A stretch of DNA of 44,938 nt from contig NW_024468316.1 of NCBI RefSeq assembly GCF_002104995.1, positions 1 to 44,938 of the forward strand, in the 5' to 3' direction. The notes beneath the pieces were generated by a model. That model ran no database searches and was not told where the DNA came from. It was given only the letters and a program-made list of their open reading frames with translations. The position numbers and the translations under genes were made by a program. The DNA is from Linderina pennispora (Eukaryota; Kickxellomycota; Kickxellomycetes; Kickxellales; Kickxellaceae). Positions 1 to 10,104 of the stretch are shown piece after piece; position 1 is the first letter of the stretch, and each line of letters begins with the position of its first letter.

Positions 1-16
1 CCACGTGAATCATTCC

Positions 17-701
17 TCATCCCCAGAACGGCCTGCACCATGAATAGGTGTGTCCAATGCTCAGCACCTTGCTCCCCACCGCTGTGCTATACCTGGTTCT
101 GGATGACAATGGTTTTTTTGCCCGCTCTGCTCTGCTACCATCGGTGGACAGTGGCCAGGGCAAACTGGGGACCAGCGAATCCGCCATAACCGCTGCCGAC
201 AACAGCGCTGACTGATGCTGGCCATTCGCAAACAAAACATCGCTGCTGCGCCTGTGGGTCCCATTTATTATGCCGTTGTTGACAGCTCTAGGAGGAACAA
301 AGGCAGAGCCCCCGACCGGGGTAGCAAACCTGCCGGAGACAAATCCGGGTGGGACAAACCGAGAAATATCTGGAGCTGCCTTACCGCCAATATTGCTAAG
401 AACAACATCATTGCTGCGGCGAATGAACCCACCAGCACCGGACGTGCTCTGCACTGGGCCGAGCTGGTTATTCTCGCCGCTGGCCGTCCATCCATCATCA
501 CCTTTGATATGCGACTGTGAATGGATTGTTGATTGTGTTTCTCCTAGACACATCACTAACCTTTATGTTCGAGATCGACGACCCAATAATGCTATTGAAG
601 CCATTACTGCTCTGCCCGGGCCTGGATCCCTCAGCGAAGAGTGATCCACCTGACTGCCAGCCAAAGTTGGCAAAAGAAAGGAGGACAGTGGCTGAGTGCA
701 T
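17..701 (-). CDS. Unrecognised small protein, probably two exons
   Basis: I do not recognise this protein. Two overlapping minus-strand frames join if a 46-bp intron is removed (560 down to 515, donor GTTAGT, acceptor CACAG). The join is phase 0, after the AAG codon at 563-561 and before TCG at 514. With the first in-frame ATG at 701 this gives about 212 residues ending at a TGA at 19-17. The product is rich in Ser, Gly and Pro and has a loose internal duplication: two RRS(N/S)DV segments and two FVPP motifs. There is no membrane segment or known domain. A further upstream exon is possible, because a GT...GGCAG segment overlaps the proposed start. It lies just past the 3' end of the truncated Fanzor copy at 837-1375, so it could be part of a disrupted gene. 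It may also be chance open frame. Confidence 0.3.
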
Positions 702-836
702 ACCTGGGAATTGCAATTAGGACATGGGTGAGCAGGTGGCAAGAAATGACTTTTTTGCTAATAGGAAGAGCTACCAAGTTTCTTGAGGGGCCTCTGCTGT
801 AACTCATAGCTGTAACCTTTTATACAATACTAGACC

Positions 837-982
837 TACTTTGCTCGCAATGTGAGCTCAGCTGCTGGTCAGCATGGTTTGACACGTCAATAAAAGCATC
901 ACAAGCGAACCGGTCATTTGAACGTGTCGGATGGTTGTTGGTGCAATGGCGGTCATGGACAACTCCCATCTTGGCGGCCTGC
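837..982 (-). ncRNA. Candidate Fanzor guide-RNA scaffold, copy A
   Basis: This is the conserved non-coding right end of the truncated Fanzor copy. It keeps the outer inverted repeat GACACGT...ACGTGTC, a small hairpin GCTG/CAGC and a final hairpin GCTCAC/GCGAGC with one A-C mismatch. Immediately past the shared end the flank is unique. Treating it as an RNA is an inference from position and conserved pairing. Confidence 0.3.
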
Positions 983-1375
983 TCAGCGCAGGCGCTTCAG
1001 CGCTGGTTCGCTGCTGCATGCATCTTGCACGGCTCTTTGTATCCGGAGTGGTGCCAGAAGCATTGGCAGTAATGGCCGTAGAGCGACGGAACCGTTCAGG
1101 AATACTGCCTGAATCGCAGAGTGACTGGAAAATGAGTCTGAAGTTTAGAACTGCTGCGAGATCGCGGTTCAAGAACCGAGACGAATAGGCCCGCCTGTAT
1201 TGTGCCATGGCCCGCCTACATGACTCGCTTGTACAGTGGAGAAGGCCATGGCACTTCACAGTTGGGCTCTTCGATCTCTGGTAGGGCCGCGGGGTTGGGA
1301 ACATGCCAGAATATCTGCAGCGACTTTTCGCAGCAGAACGGGCACATCGACGATGTCCGGAATTCCGTCGATCTG
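837..1375 (-). pseudogene. Truncated Fanzor 3' end (copy A)
   Basis: This minus-strand segment aligns at nucleotide level with 12340-12841 and, over its 3' part, with 24200-24685. It starts abruptly near 1375, just before the RuvC-II/zinc-finger region. It still encodes the CPFC half of the zinc finger, the CHGLL...C...C half and the RuvC-III motif NRDLAAVLNF. One extra base in the CCCC run near 1285-1290 puts the two halves in different frames, so it cannot give a whole protein. After the coding part it retains the conserved non-coding tail and stops at the same 3' point as the other copies (sequence AAAGTA at 842-837 on the minus strand). It is a 5'-truncated relic. The family assignment rests on motifs recalled from TnpB/Fanzor proteins. 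Confidence 0.75.
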
Positions 1376-1860
1376 CAATATACGAAGGAGTAAAGACAAA
1401 TAAGACTTTAACATATGGCTCCAGGTTCGATTTTACCAGTGGTTTTTAATATATATTTAGTCCCTCAAGGTCTGAACCCATTTTACTTAAAGAGAGGCTG
1501 CTATTTTTAAGAGTTCACAGAGCGAGCCATGCATACTCACTGTGAAGCTCAAAAAGTATGGATCATTCCAGTCAATAAAAAAATGCTCTAGTGGACGGTT
1601 GAACATCTTTGGACTATTAAAGCTTATATTGCGGAGTTATCTCGGACATAACCTTTCTGCTGCTTAGTACCAACCTTTCACGCCTCAGAAACTACTTGCG
1701 TATTAATACAACAATCAATGAATATAGCCTAATATTGACTGCCCAGTTACGCTGCTTTGCAGGCACAATGCGAGTTTAATAACCAGCACAAGAACGTTGG
1801 TGATAAAAATGCTCTTGGTTTGGCTATATGCTCTGTGTGCTAATTCAACCGAGCAGCAGA
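1376..1860. other. Spacer, nothing recognised
   Basis: This is AT-rich sequence between the truncated Fanzor copy and the broken LPMO gene. I see no convincing open frame, RNA gene or repeat. Confidence 0.5.
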
Positions 1861-2532
1861 CTACGTGCCAGTCGAGGTCATCGTGACAGGCTGTGAGCCA
1901 TCATAGTACTGAAGTCCGGTTTTGGGGTTGCTGCCAAACTCCAGAATCGTCGGATATCCAGAATGGCTGATAGTTGTCATCACTTTACCAGTATAGGAAC
2001 CTGATCTTCCCCTGACAGCAACATCAGCAAAATTCATTTAAAACTCGCAGTTGCCAATAGTGCTGACCCATGCCCACACAAATGAAGCCTTGTCTAGTCC
2101 TGGGATACTCGGGGGAAGCGCAAAAGGAGAATGTGCGAAAATCGTTGGTCCCAGCATTGATAAGCACTTGCCGAGTTCCTGGTGCACAGCCGCGAACGTC
2201 CTGCCACCATCATACGACAGCGTGAACTCACAGTGACCACCCCCATGGGGACCACCTCTAAGAGAGAACTTGGCAGTTACGGTTTGGCCAGCAGTCCAGG
2301 TTTGCAGCGGACGACGACCACGGGATGGTATGCCTACATAGGGGCTGATAGTAGCCAAGGGGGTGGCTATCGGGTAATCCAACAATGTACCCGAGGGAAG
2401 GGAAGGGAAAAGAAAGGCACTTCTCTCCACGTGGATAATATCTCGGGCATGGGGAAATCATCGTCATATGGGCGGAGGTGCTAGCAACCATGGATGCGAT
2501 AAGGAGGGGTGAAGTTTGAATTTCCAGCGCAT
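1861..2532 (-). pseudogene. Broken AA11-like lytic polysaccharide monooxygenase
   Basis: The conceptual product has the layout of a fungal copper-dependent LPMO of the AA11-like type, which would oxidise chitin or related polysaccharides outside the cell. A short basic start (MRWKFK, ATG at 2532-2530) leads to a hydrophobic stretch and a signal-cleavage site. The mature protein would then begin HMTM, as expected for a histidine-brace N terminus. Further on come DYPIATPL, TAGQTVTAKF, GGHCEFTLSYDGGRTF and FVWAW. Several lesions are visible. A frameshift in the CACCCC region near 2510 separates the start from the signal core. A second, near 2425, follows GEKC. A TAA stop at 2038-2040 sits where the family has Tyr (GN.EFYMN). 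Beyond it the frame runs open for about 58 codons to a natural TAG at 1863-1861. The conserved MNC is MNF here. I am confident of decay and fairly confident of family. Confidence 0.7.
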
Positions 2533-2545
2533 AGCTGGGAATCAA

Positions 2546-3056
2546 GGATCCTGGTAAATATAGAAACGATCATCCTCATGCTGGCACCGTGTGGTTCCCT
2601 TAAAAGCATTTTCAAAACCAACATATACATTGACCGCCAGAAAATAGCTCAAGCTCAGCAGATACGAGGTAGCGAGCAAAGAGGACAGTGATAGCTGCTG
2701 CTGTAGATACCATCCTGTAGATACATGCACACTACGAAAAACTCAGCAGCAGCACCTAGGCACTCAGGCTATACTATAATACTACTAACTTTCCAGGTCC
2801 TGCTAAGTATTACATATTTTGTCTAGCTATTAATTGGTAGAACCTCTAACACTAAGGTCAGCGACAGACTCCAAGCGCTAGAGTAACTCCCTCAGACTCC
2901 GCCCTTGTAACCTCTTTATCCCGAATAACTAGTCTGATTTCTGAAGAGTGGTTATATTAGCGCTGGATGGCACGCACCAGCCAGTAAAAAGTAAAAGAAA
3001 TAAACGAACTATGAAAGGCTGAAGTGTGAAAGGCTGAAGTGTGAAATGGAAATTTC
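2546..3056. other. Spacer with a short tandem repeat
   Basis: No gene is seen. A 15-bp unit (GAAAGGCTGAAGTGT) occurs twice in tandem around 3013-3046, just past the ATPase stop codon, probably within its 3' untranslated region. Confidence 0.5.
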
Positions 3057-6000
3057 TCAAAGCTTCAGCTTCAAACGGCGCAATGGCCTCTTCTTCTGCA
3101 GCCATGCGCGGACAGGACCGTACACTACAAGGATCTGCCACAGGTTGCCTGCGACCATATTGCCAAGTGAATAGCCCCACAGCTTCCACTTGAAGTCAGA
3201 AGGCAAGATATTGTGGCCAGCTGGGTTCTGGTACTCTTCGATAGACCAGGTCGGGCGCTTGTAGCCTTGGGCCACGATTGCATCGGGGTTGCCACAGTTT
3301 AGACGGAACGTGCACGAGAGACGGCTGGGCGGACCAAGCTCGGCGTACGAAAACATGATCAGCAGCAATGCAAACATGCCTAGCAGAGCCGGGTTATAGT
3401 ACCACGCCCCGGCGGTGGCGGTAGCCGTAGTTGACCAAGAACCCGTTGTTCATGAACTGGTAAATCAGCACATATGTCATGATTGCTGCCTCGTAGTTGT
3501 CACCAAGCAAGTACCACTTCATCAAGTCCGAGGACGACGAGTCAAACTCGTGACAGCGGAACCACGGCTGCTGGTATGTCCACACCCACACGCACGCCAT
3601 GAAGAGCCAGTTGATCACCACGACACCAATGACAGACGACATGATCTCGGGGCCCAAAAGGCGCGCTGTGGGACGGAAGGGCGAGAGCTTTTTGGCCGGC
3701 GGCAGGAACGTGACAGTGATGGCCATGCTGGTAGCAATCAGCGAATCAATAACCATCCAGATCGGCTGTGACATAGAGTCAGCGTGGTAGAACGAGATCA
3801 GCTTGCCCATGGTCATTGTGGTGCCGTACAGAATCAGTGCGCGATAGTTGGCAAACGACGTTGACAAACCGGCACGGCTCTGGATCAGAAGCTCCACGCA
3901 CGAGAAGATAGAGCGGTTGCTGGACGAGAACGGCGACACAATCGATGCCTCAGCATCCGACAGAGCCAGGCCAACATGAGCAGCACGCAATGCCCCGCAG
4001 TCGTTGCCACCATCGCCACACATAGCCGTGATACCGTGACCCATGTGCAGCTGCACGCAGCGTACCTTGTCGTTGGGGCTTCATGCGCGCAAAGATACGC
4101 GTGTTGAGCAGAATAGGTGCCAGTTCGCTGGTCGAATCCATGTGCTGGAAGGCAGCGCTAGTCAGCGCCAGCTCGGTGGTCGGATACCCGTCAGGGCCAA
4201 GCTCGTTCGTGAGCGGTGCGATATCAGCCACCTCCTCATCAGTGTCGACATCAGTCCACACTAATGTGCGTGTCTTTTTGTTGATATCGCCGAGCAGAAC
4301 CTTGTTGTTCGGTGGGACCATTGCCGCACTGCCGCGCAATGTACACGCCAGTGAGGGCAGTGTCGCCAGTGATCATGACTGTGCGGGTGGACCCATGCTT
4401 GAGCTCAGCAATAGCATCGGCTGTATCCTCCTTGAGCAGGTTCTTGAATACCAGCAGTCCGATCAGATCACAGCAGTCCTCGATTTCGTCCTGGGTCAGA
4501 TCCTTAAGCTTCTCCAGAGTGATGTCCAGCTCCTTGTGCGCAACCGACAGAACATAGCAGCCCTCACGAGCCAGATTGGCGCATTGTTTGTCGTAGTCTG
4601 CAGGGATCGAGGGTGATCTAGCCGCCTGCTTGATGCGCTCAAACGAGCCCTTAACAAACACATGCAGCCTACCAGTCGCTTCATCCATGACAACGACTGA
4701 CATCGAGGCGCGGGCATGGACAAACTCGAAGCGGCGGACGACATGCAGTTTGCCCAAGGACGAGCCGTCGGCAGGGATGATGGTGTCAAGGTACTTGGGG
4801 GCCGGATCGATGGTAGATTTTGACGCCCGGAACTGCTCAATGTCGACTGGATTTCCAATAAGCTGTCCGTTAAGGTCGGTGACAGCATGGCAGCTGGCAA
4901 CGGCTTGCTGGAACAGGGTACTGGTGTTCGGCAAGGCATTCTCGAAGCTTTGGAAAGCATTGCCGTCCACGCACTGGCCGCCGTAGAATTCCAGACCCTC
5001 CTTGGTCAGAGTGCCGGTCTTGTCGAAGCAGAAGATCTGCACCTTGCCAGCCATCATGATGCGCTGTGGGTCGACACAGAATATGCGCTTCTTCTTCAGC
5101 CGATACGCAGCCATCGACTGGCCCGCTACCAGACCGGCAGGCAGCAGCGGCGAGATGGCCTGCATTCCACAGAACGAGAAGTAGAACCACGTAGCCACAG
5201 GTGAGCCCTGGTAGAAGTAGATGGCAAAAGTCAGGCAGATGGCCAGAGTGTATATCAGTAGGATGACGAAGACGACCTTGAGCTGCTCGTTGAAAATAAA
5301 CGACAGCGGCTGCGGGAACAGGATCTTGCGCACAAGCTTACCTTTGTCGGAGGCAGTACCGGTGCGGTGCACCAGCCCAAGCACGTGCTGGTCGGTCAGG
5401 AAGTCACCAGCCGAGTTTCCAACAGGCTGCACCTGGCTGATCACAGTGCCAGCATACAGCTGGTTGTTTTTGTTGGCCTCGACGCTGAACAGGGTGTCGT
5501 CGTTGCGAAGCGGGAACTTGCGCACAGGCAGGGGCTCGCCAGTCAGCGATGACTCGTTGACGACGGCATTTCCAGAAATCAGAATGCAGTCGCATGACAT
5601 GTGCATGCCGGTGGTTAGCTGGATGACGTCGCCTGGGACAAGATCACGTGAAGACACCTGCACCCAGCTGCCGTTGCGACGCACATGCACCTGATCGTCC
5701 TGCTCGGCCATGCGCTTGAGGCGTTCCTCGGACAGCTTGCGCACAGCGACCTTGAAGGTCATGGATAGTAGGATAATGCCGGTGTCGACAATGCCCACCT
5801 GCCAGTAGAAGTCGTAGTAGAACAGCAAGAGCGCCAGGACCTGGTAGAGCGAGATGAAGCTGGTGATCTCGCGCAGGAATGCGAAGAACCAGTTGGGAAC
5901 TGACACCTCGATGAAGTTGGACCCCAGCAGCTCGGCGCGGTATTCGGCCTCCTCGGCCGTCAGACCGGTGTGCTTGGAAACGTAGTCGGCGTTGGTACGG

Positions 6001-7398
6001 CCCAGCTCGAACGAGAACGGTGCAAACTGGCCAGTCTCGTCGTCATACACAAAGCGCGTGCACTGGTATGTGAAGTACTTGCGGCCCTGAGCCGTCAGCT
6101 TCATCGGGACCGTTGCCACGTTCCAGTCCCAGCCAACAAAACGCTTGAAGATCTTGGCCAGGTAACGCACATTGTCGACCAGCACGCTGCGCTCGCTCTG
6201 CAGCATGATCTGGGGCTCCACACGGTGCTCGACACACACAACATGTCCGTCAATCGGCGCGGCGCGCAGGCGGAAGAAGTTACGCAGGCGGAACCGGTAC
6301 ACAGTCACAGTGACGATCATGAACACGAAGAAGCACCACAGGAAGATGAACGTCTGGTTGCCCAGCACGCAGTCGTTGTATGACAGGACACACGATGTCT
6401 TGTTTGCCTTGCCCGGCGGGAGGCTGCCGTAGTAGTCGGTTGTCAGTACAAACAGCCAGACCAGCCACACAAATCCCAGCGCCAGAAGCAGCCATGTCAT
6501 AGCCGTGCCAAATATGTTGTTGCGGTACCCGGTCAAGCGCGTATTGTCCGAGTCAAACGATGTGTCGTCCTCATCTGACCCGACATCCGACCCGGCCGAC
6601 GATTTGAGCTGAGTCTTCTCGGCTGATGTGCCAGCAGAGTTGCTCGCCTCGTCTGTGGGTGAGCTGCGGAAACCACGCTCACGGAATAGCTTGAAGGCAT
6701 ACCAGATGGCCAGCAGGCCAACATAGCCGAACAGGATTGTAAACGTGGCAATCCACATGGGCTCGCGGAACGTGTACATATGCTGCGGCTTCTTTTTCGG
6801 GCACTTGGCCCAGACGCCCAGGAATCCAGAGTCGCTAGCAGACTGCCGCGGCCAGCTGGAGCCCCAGATTCCGTAGTCGTTGTTGTTGGAGAGCTCGGCG
6901 CTGGCAACGCACGCGTCAAATACCGTGTCGGTCGAGTTGAACGAGTAGAGGTTGGCAATGGTGACATTGGCAAACAGCGGGCACGGGACCAGGTCCTTGG
7001 CCGCTGACGGGAGGATTCCAGAGTCCCAGCCGCACGTGCACGGGTTAGTCTCATCGATTTCTGCGGTGCAAGAGTCATGGCATTTTCCGTCCTTACACAG
7101 CTGCTGGTTGTCGGGGCAAACAGCCTCGTTAGGACAGTTGCTAAGATCGTACACACAAACAGCAGGGCACGCCCTTGACTGGTCCGTCTTTGGCGGGCAG
7201 AGGTCACCATTCGACTGGTACTTGTTCACTATAGCACAGAAATCGCGACGGGTTAGCATCAATGCTGTGTATAAACAGATAGTGCAGCGCTATAGCAGTA
7301 GCCATTGATGACACTTTACCTTCGTTCCACATCGGTTTACCCGACACTGTAGAGACAGCAGCCAGCAGTAGCAGCATGTGAAGTACAGCGGACCACAT
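3057..7398 (-). CDS. P5B-type cation/polyamine-transporting ATPase, frame-broken
   Basis: This is a P-type ATPase of the P5B group (YPK9/ATP13A2 family), polyamine or cation pumps of vacuole/lysosome or endomembranes. ATG at 7398 opens a short hydrophobic signal-like segment. A 55-bp intron (7319-7265, GTAAAG...ACACAG) follows. Then comes a Cys-rich, probably lumenal domain of about 140 residues and the first clear membrane segment. Core motifs are TGEP near residue 601 (the usual motif is TGES), the P5B-like PLLP in M4, the phosphorylation site DKTGTLT (Asp near 774), ITGDTALTGVYIA, and GDGGND, followed by the last membrane helices. The coding frame breaks three times, each by one apparent extra base: near 4319 (AA for A), near 4077 (CCCC for CCC) and near 3400 (GGGG). 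Family residues continue directly across the first two. Without those bases the protein is about 1427 residues. Either these are sequencing indels in runs or this is a young pseudogene. Confidence 0.85.
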
Positions 7399-8104
7399 GC
7401 TGTGCCGGGCCAGCGGTGCACCAGAGTGCAGGCGACTAGAGTCGCCAGCACGAAGAGGTAATAGCATTTCTTATGGAAAAAGGTCCCTGATAGTGTGCAA
7501 TAAATAAAGAGGAAAAGGGGCGTCGTGGTGGGAACGAGGGACTCTTACAATGCACAGCCGGGAGCCGCCGAAAGCTTTTATATATATGTTCGCCACACCC
7601 CCTCTTCCTGCCTCCCTCCCTCCCCACTTGCCATTCCCATAGGATCCATTAAAGAGATTCTTCTGCAGCACCTTCCGCTGCATTTCCTCCCAAATATGCC
7701 TATGAGAAAATGCTCAAAATCAGAACACCAGGCATTCTATAGAGCCAAATCCTTATGCATCAGGACAGGTAGGAGAATACAGCACTAGTGTCGATCGTGT
7801 CCGGCTTTTGAAACGGCTTTGAACCCCCCGTGCGACCCACGCTATGTTGCCCAGCATGCATTATGCGGTCATAGCTTGTGCCTGAGCGGCAATCAACTAC
7901 GTCATGCTTGATTTTGTTAACGACTTTTACTGGGTGCTGATTTGCCCAGAAAATCGATTTTGGCCTAAAACAATCAGCAGCTAATTCCCTGATTCTGATT
8001 GGCTGGACCCGAGTCTGTGGCAATGACTGAGTGTAGGGCAGGTATACGACTCCCCAAAAGCCGATGTTTGGGGACATGACTACGCGGTGAGTAGCCCTCA
8101 ACAT
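7399..8104. other. Upstream region of the P5 ATPase
   Basis: This is the presumed promoter and leader of the ATPase. A CCAAT-type element (ATTGGC, near 7998-8003) and a CRE-like TACGTCA near 7899 are visible. A 114-codon minus-strand open frame (8104-7760) resembles nothing I know, and I do not call it a gene. Confidence 0.35.
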
Positions 8105-8922
8105 TCTAGACGGAGATTATAATGTGCGGCGAAAGAAAAGAGTAGCGATGCTTGCAAATACTCAGTATGCTTTCTTTGGTCGGATTCGCCAGTGTAATTG
8201 ATATCGTGCAACTGCAGCAGTATCGGCACACTGGGCAAATTCCTATACTATGCTAGTATATACCGACTAGTACTATGCCACCAGTTCTTTCTGTATACTT
8301 TATAGCTTTTGCGCAATAACACAAACTTTCGGTGGAAATGGCACAAAGAACTATGCTATTTGTTGTGTCTCAGATACGATACACTTAGATAAACAGCCTC
8401 CTGCAACTGTCTGGAATACGTTTACTTTCCAGGCACATTTCCACAATGTATATTGAATGTATGAAATATGGTATATGAAAGAAGGAAGGAGGAATCACCA
8501 GGCGAAAAGGGTGGGTGCCCATCTAAGTAGTGGTGCTGGCTGCCTTGAATAGTATGGCTGGCCATTGTGGCCTAAGGGTCTTGATCCATAGGTTCCTGAT
8601 ATCATGAGGGTTTGGAACCATACTATTATATATAGCATAGTAAAGAAATCTGTATCAGCTATGAGCATAGACTACTAGTAGCTGGATGTAAATGAACACT
8701 ATGTAGTATAGCAGAAATATGCAATCCATATTGATTGCCATCACTGGGGCTTCATTTCTAAATATATAATTCTTTAATAAAAATGCTTATAACTATTATG
8801 CATAGGCTTTTGTCTTTTTAAGTAAATAGAGAGAGAGAGAGAAATGGAGATCAGTCAGAATTGGTTAGCTATTTAATTATTATTATTATTTTTATTATTT
8901 TCTTATTCAGATGCCAAATATG

Positions 8923-9062
8923 GTGCTTCTCTGAAACCCCCTTCGGCATCCTAAAAAATTTCAGTTGATACACAATTAATATGCTTCTACTAAGATAGAG
9001 GCTGGGTCATAAGAAATCAACTAAAATTTTTCAGGAGGCCAATAGGGGTTTCATAGAAGCAC
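8923..9062. repeat. Foldback element: 47-bp inverted repeat, 46-bp loop
   Basis: The left arm (8923-8969) and the right arm (9016-9062) are reverse complements over 47 bp with about 7 mismatches. The arms start GTGCTTCT and end AGTTGAT on the inner side. Several mismatches are C/T and could be G-U pairs in RNA. The total size of 140 bp suits a MITE or solo foldback element, or a hairpin RNA precursor. I see no clear target-site duplication. Confidence 0.6.
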
Positions 9063-9649
9063 AAAAATAATAAAAGTACAAAAAGTTTTAGAAGATTAAA
9101 ATAATTATTACCTAGTTTAGTAATTGTGAATAACCTCTAATATATGAAATGACTTAATAGCCTAACTTCACCTATTGACTATCACATGCTTTTCAAAGCC
9201 TAATCAAGATATTAATATACATAATTTTCTTTTATTACCTTTACCTATAGGGGGTCATTCCTGGACTTATAAATTTTAGTAAATTACAATTTTGTTAGTT
9301 AGATATTAGAATAATCATTTTCAGAACTGTTTTTACTACTAATTATTTTTTCATAGTTATTATTAATTATTGTGTCCAGAATGTTTTTGTGTGTATAATT
9401 GATTTTAAAAATATAAATATTTTTTTGCCATTTTACTGAAATTGCCACTAGATACAGCATGCATAAACAATTAATGGGCAGATAAGTATCTCTGTATAAC
9501 CCCCATATATAAGATATTATAGTCTAAAAATCCCTAACTACTTATTAGAAATATATTAATTAGTTAAAAGATTAATTATTTAAGCCTTAAAGTAAGCTTA
9601 TATAACTTGCTCTATAAACTAATTTTGATCTTATATTATATCTGACCTC

Positions 9650-9875
9650 ATCAGCGAAAGTAGGGTAATAATTTGTTATTGTAGTAGTCACTAGTCTCTG
9701 CTAGATATCTCTACTGGTTTAGCATAAGAGCTGCTCTCATTGTTAGTTGGCCTAATAACTCCCATGGCATCACCATAGTGGTCATCACCAGCTGCACAAC
9801 ATACTTAGGATGTTTATTTATGAGCACCTATTGAATAAGGCCATATAGCTCTTCTAGCAGCCATGCAATATTTGT
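9650..9875 (-). pseudogene. Decayed coding stretch, unidentified
   Basis: One minus-strand frame reads like protein for about 67 codons, with two internal TAG stops. Segments include TNIAWLLEELYGLIQ, then HPKYVVQLVMTTMVMPWELL, then QLTMRAALMLNQ and RYLAETSDYYNN. The amino-acid mix looks protein-like despite the AT-rich DNA, and both stops could come from single changes in Gln or Glu codons. I cannot name a family. It lies just upstream of the Fanzor copy on the opposite strand, so it could belong to the same or another element. Confidence 0.3.
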
Positions 9876-10104
9876 GGGTTTATTTTATAAATTAATTTGT
9901 CTTATGAACACACATATATGGTAGCATTTGGGCCACAATGGACCCAGTCTGTATAGACTGATTCAAGAGTCTGTATCAGTGCTAAGGGCCCCAAGAACCA
10001 TGCAAGCCAGATCATTTTTAATAAAAAGTTCTTAATGCTATGCATTTGCAATACAGCAAAACTGAACATCATTCCACTTCCTATTTGCCTATTGAAATTC
10101 TCAA

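Larger units (their letters stand above)
8105..10104. other. AT-rich 2-kb spacer with decayed material
   Basis: Base composition here is far more AT-rich than in the coding regions. It holds a GA microsatellite near 8829-8843, a TTA-rich run near 8876-8905, the foldback repeat at 8923-9062 and a decayed coding stretch at 9650-9875, listed separately. Nothing else is recognised. The left end of the Fanzor element may lie in it, but I could not find one. Confidence 0.5.

Noticed and set aside
7760-8104. 114-codon minus-strand open frame
   Set aside because: No recognisable motif. It lies in the ATPase promoter region with CCAAT- and CRE-like sites, so it is probably chance.
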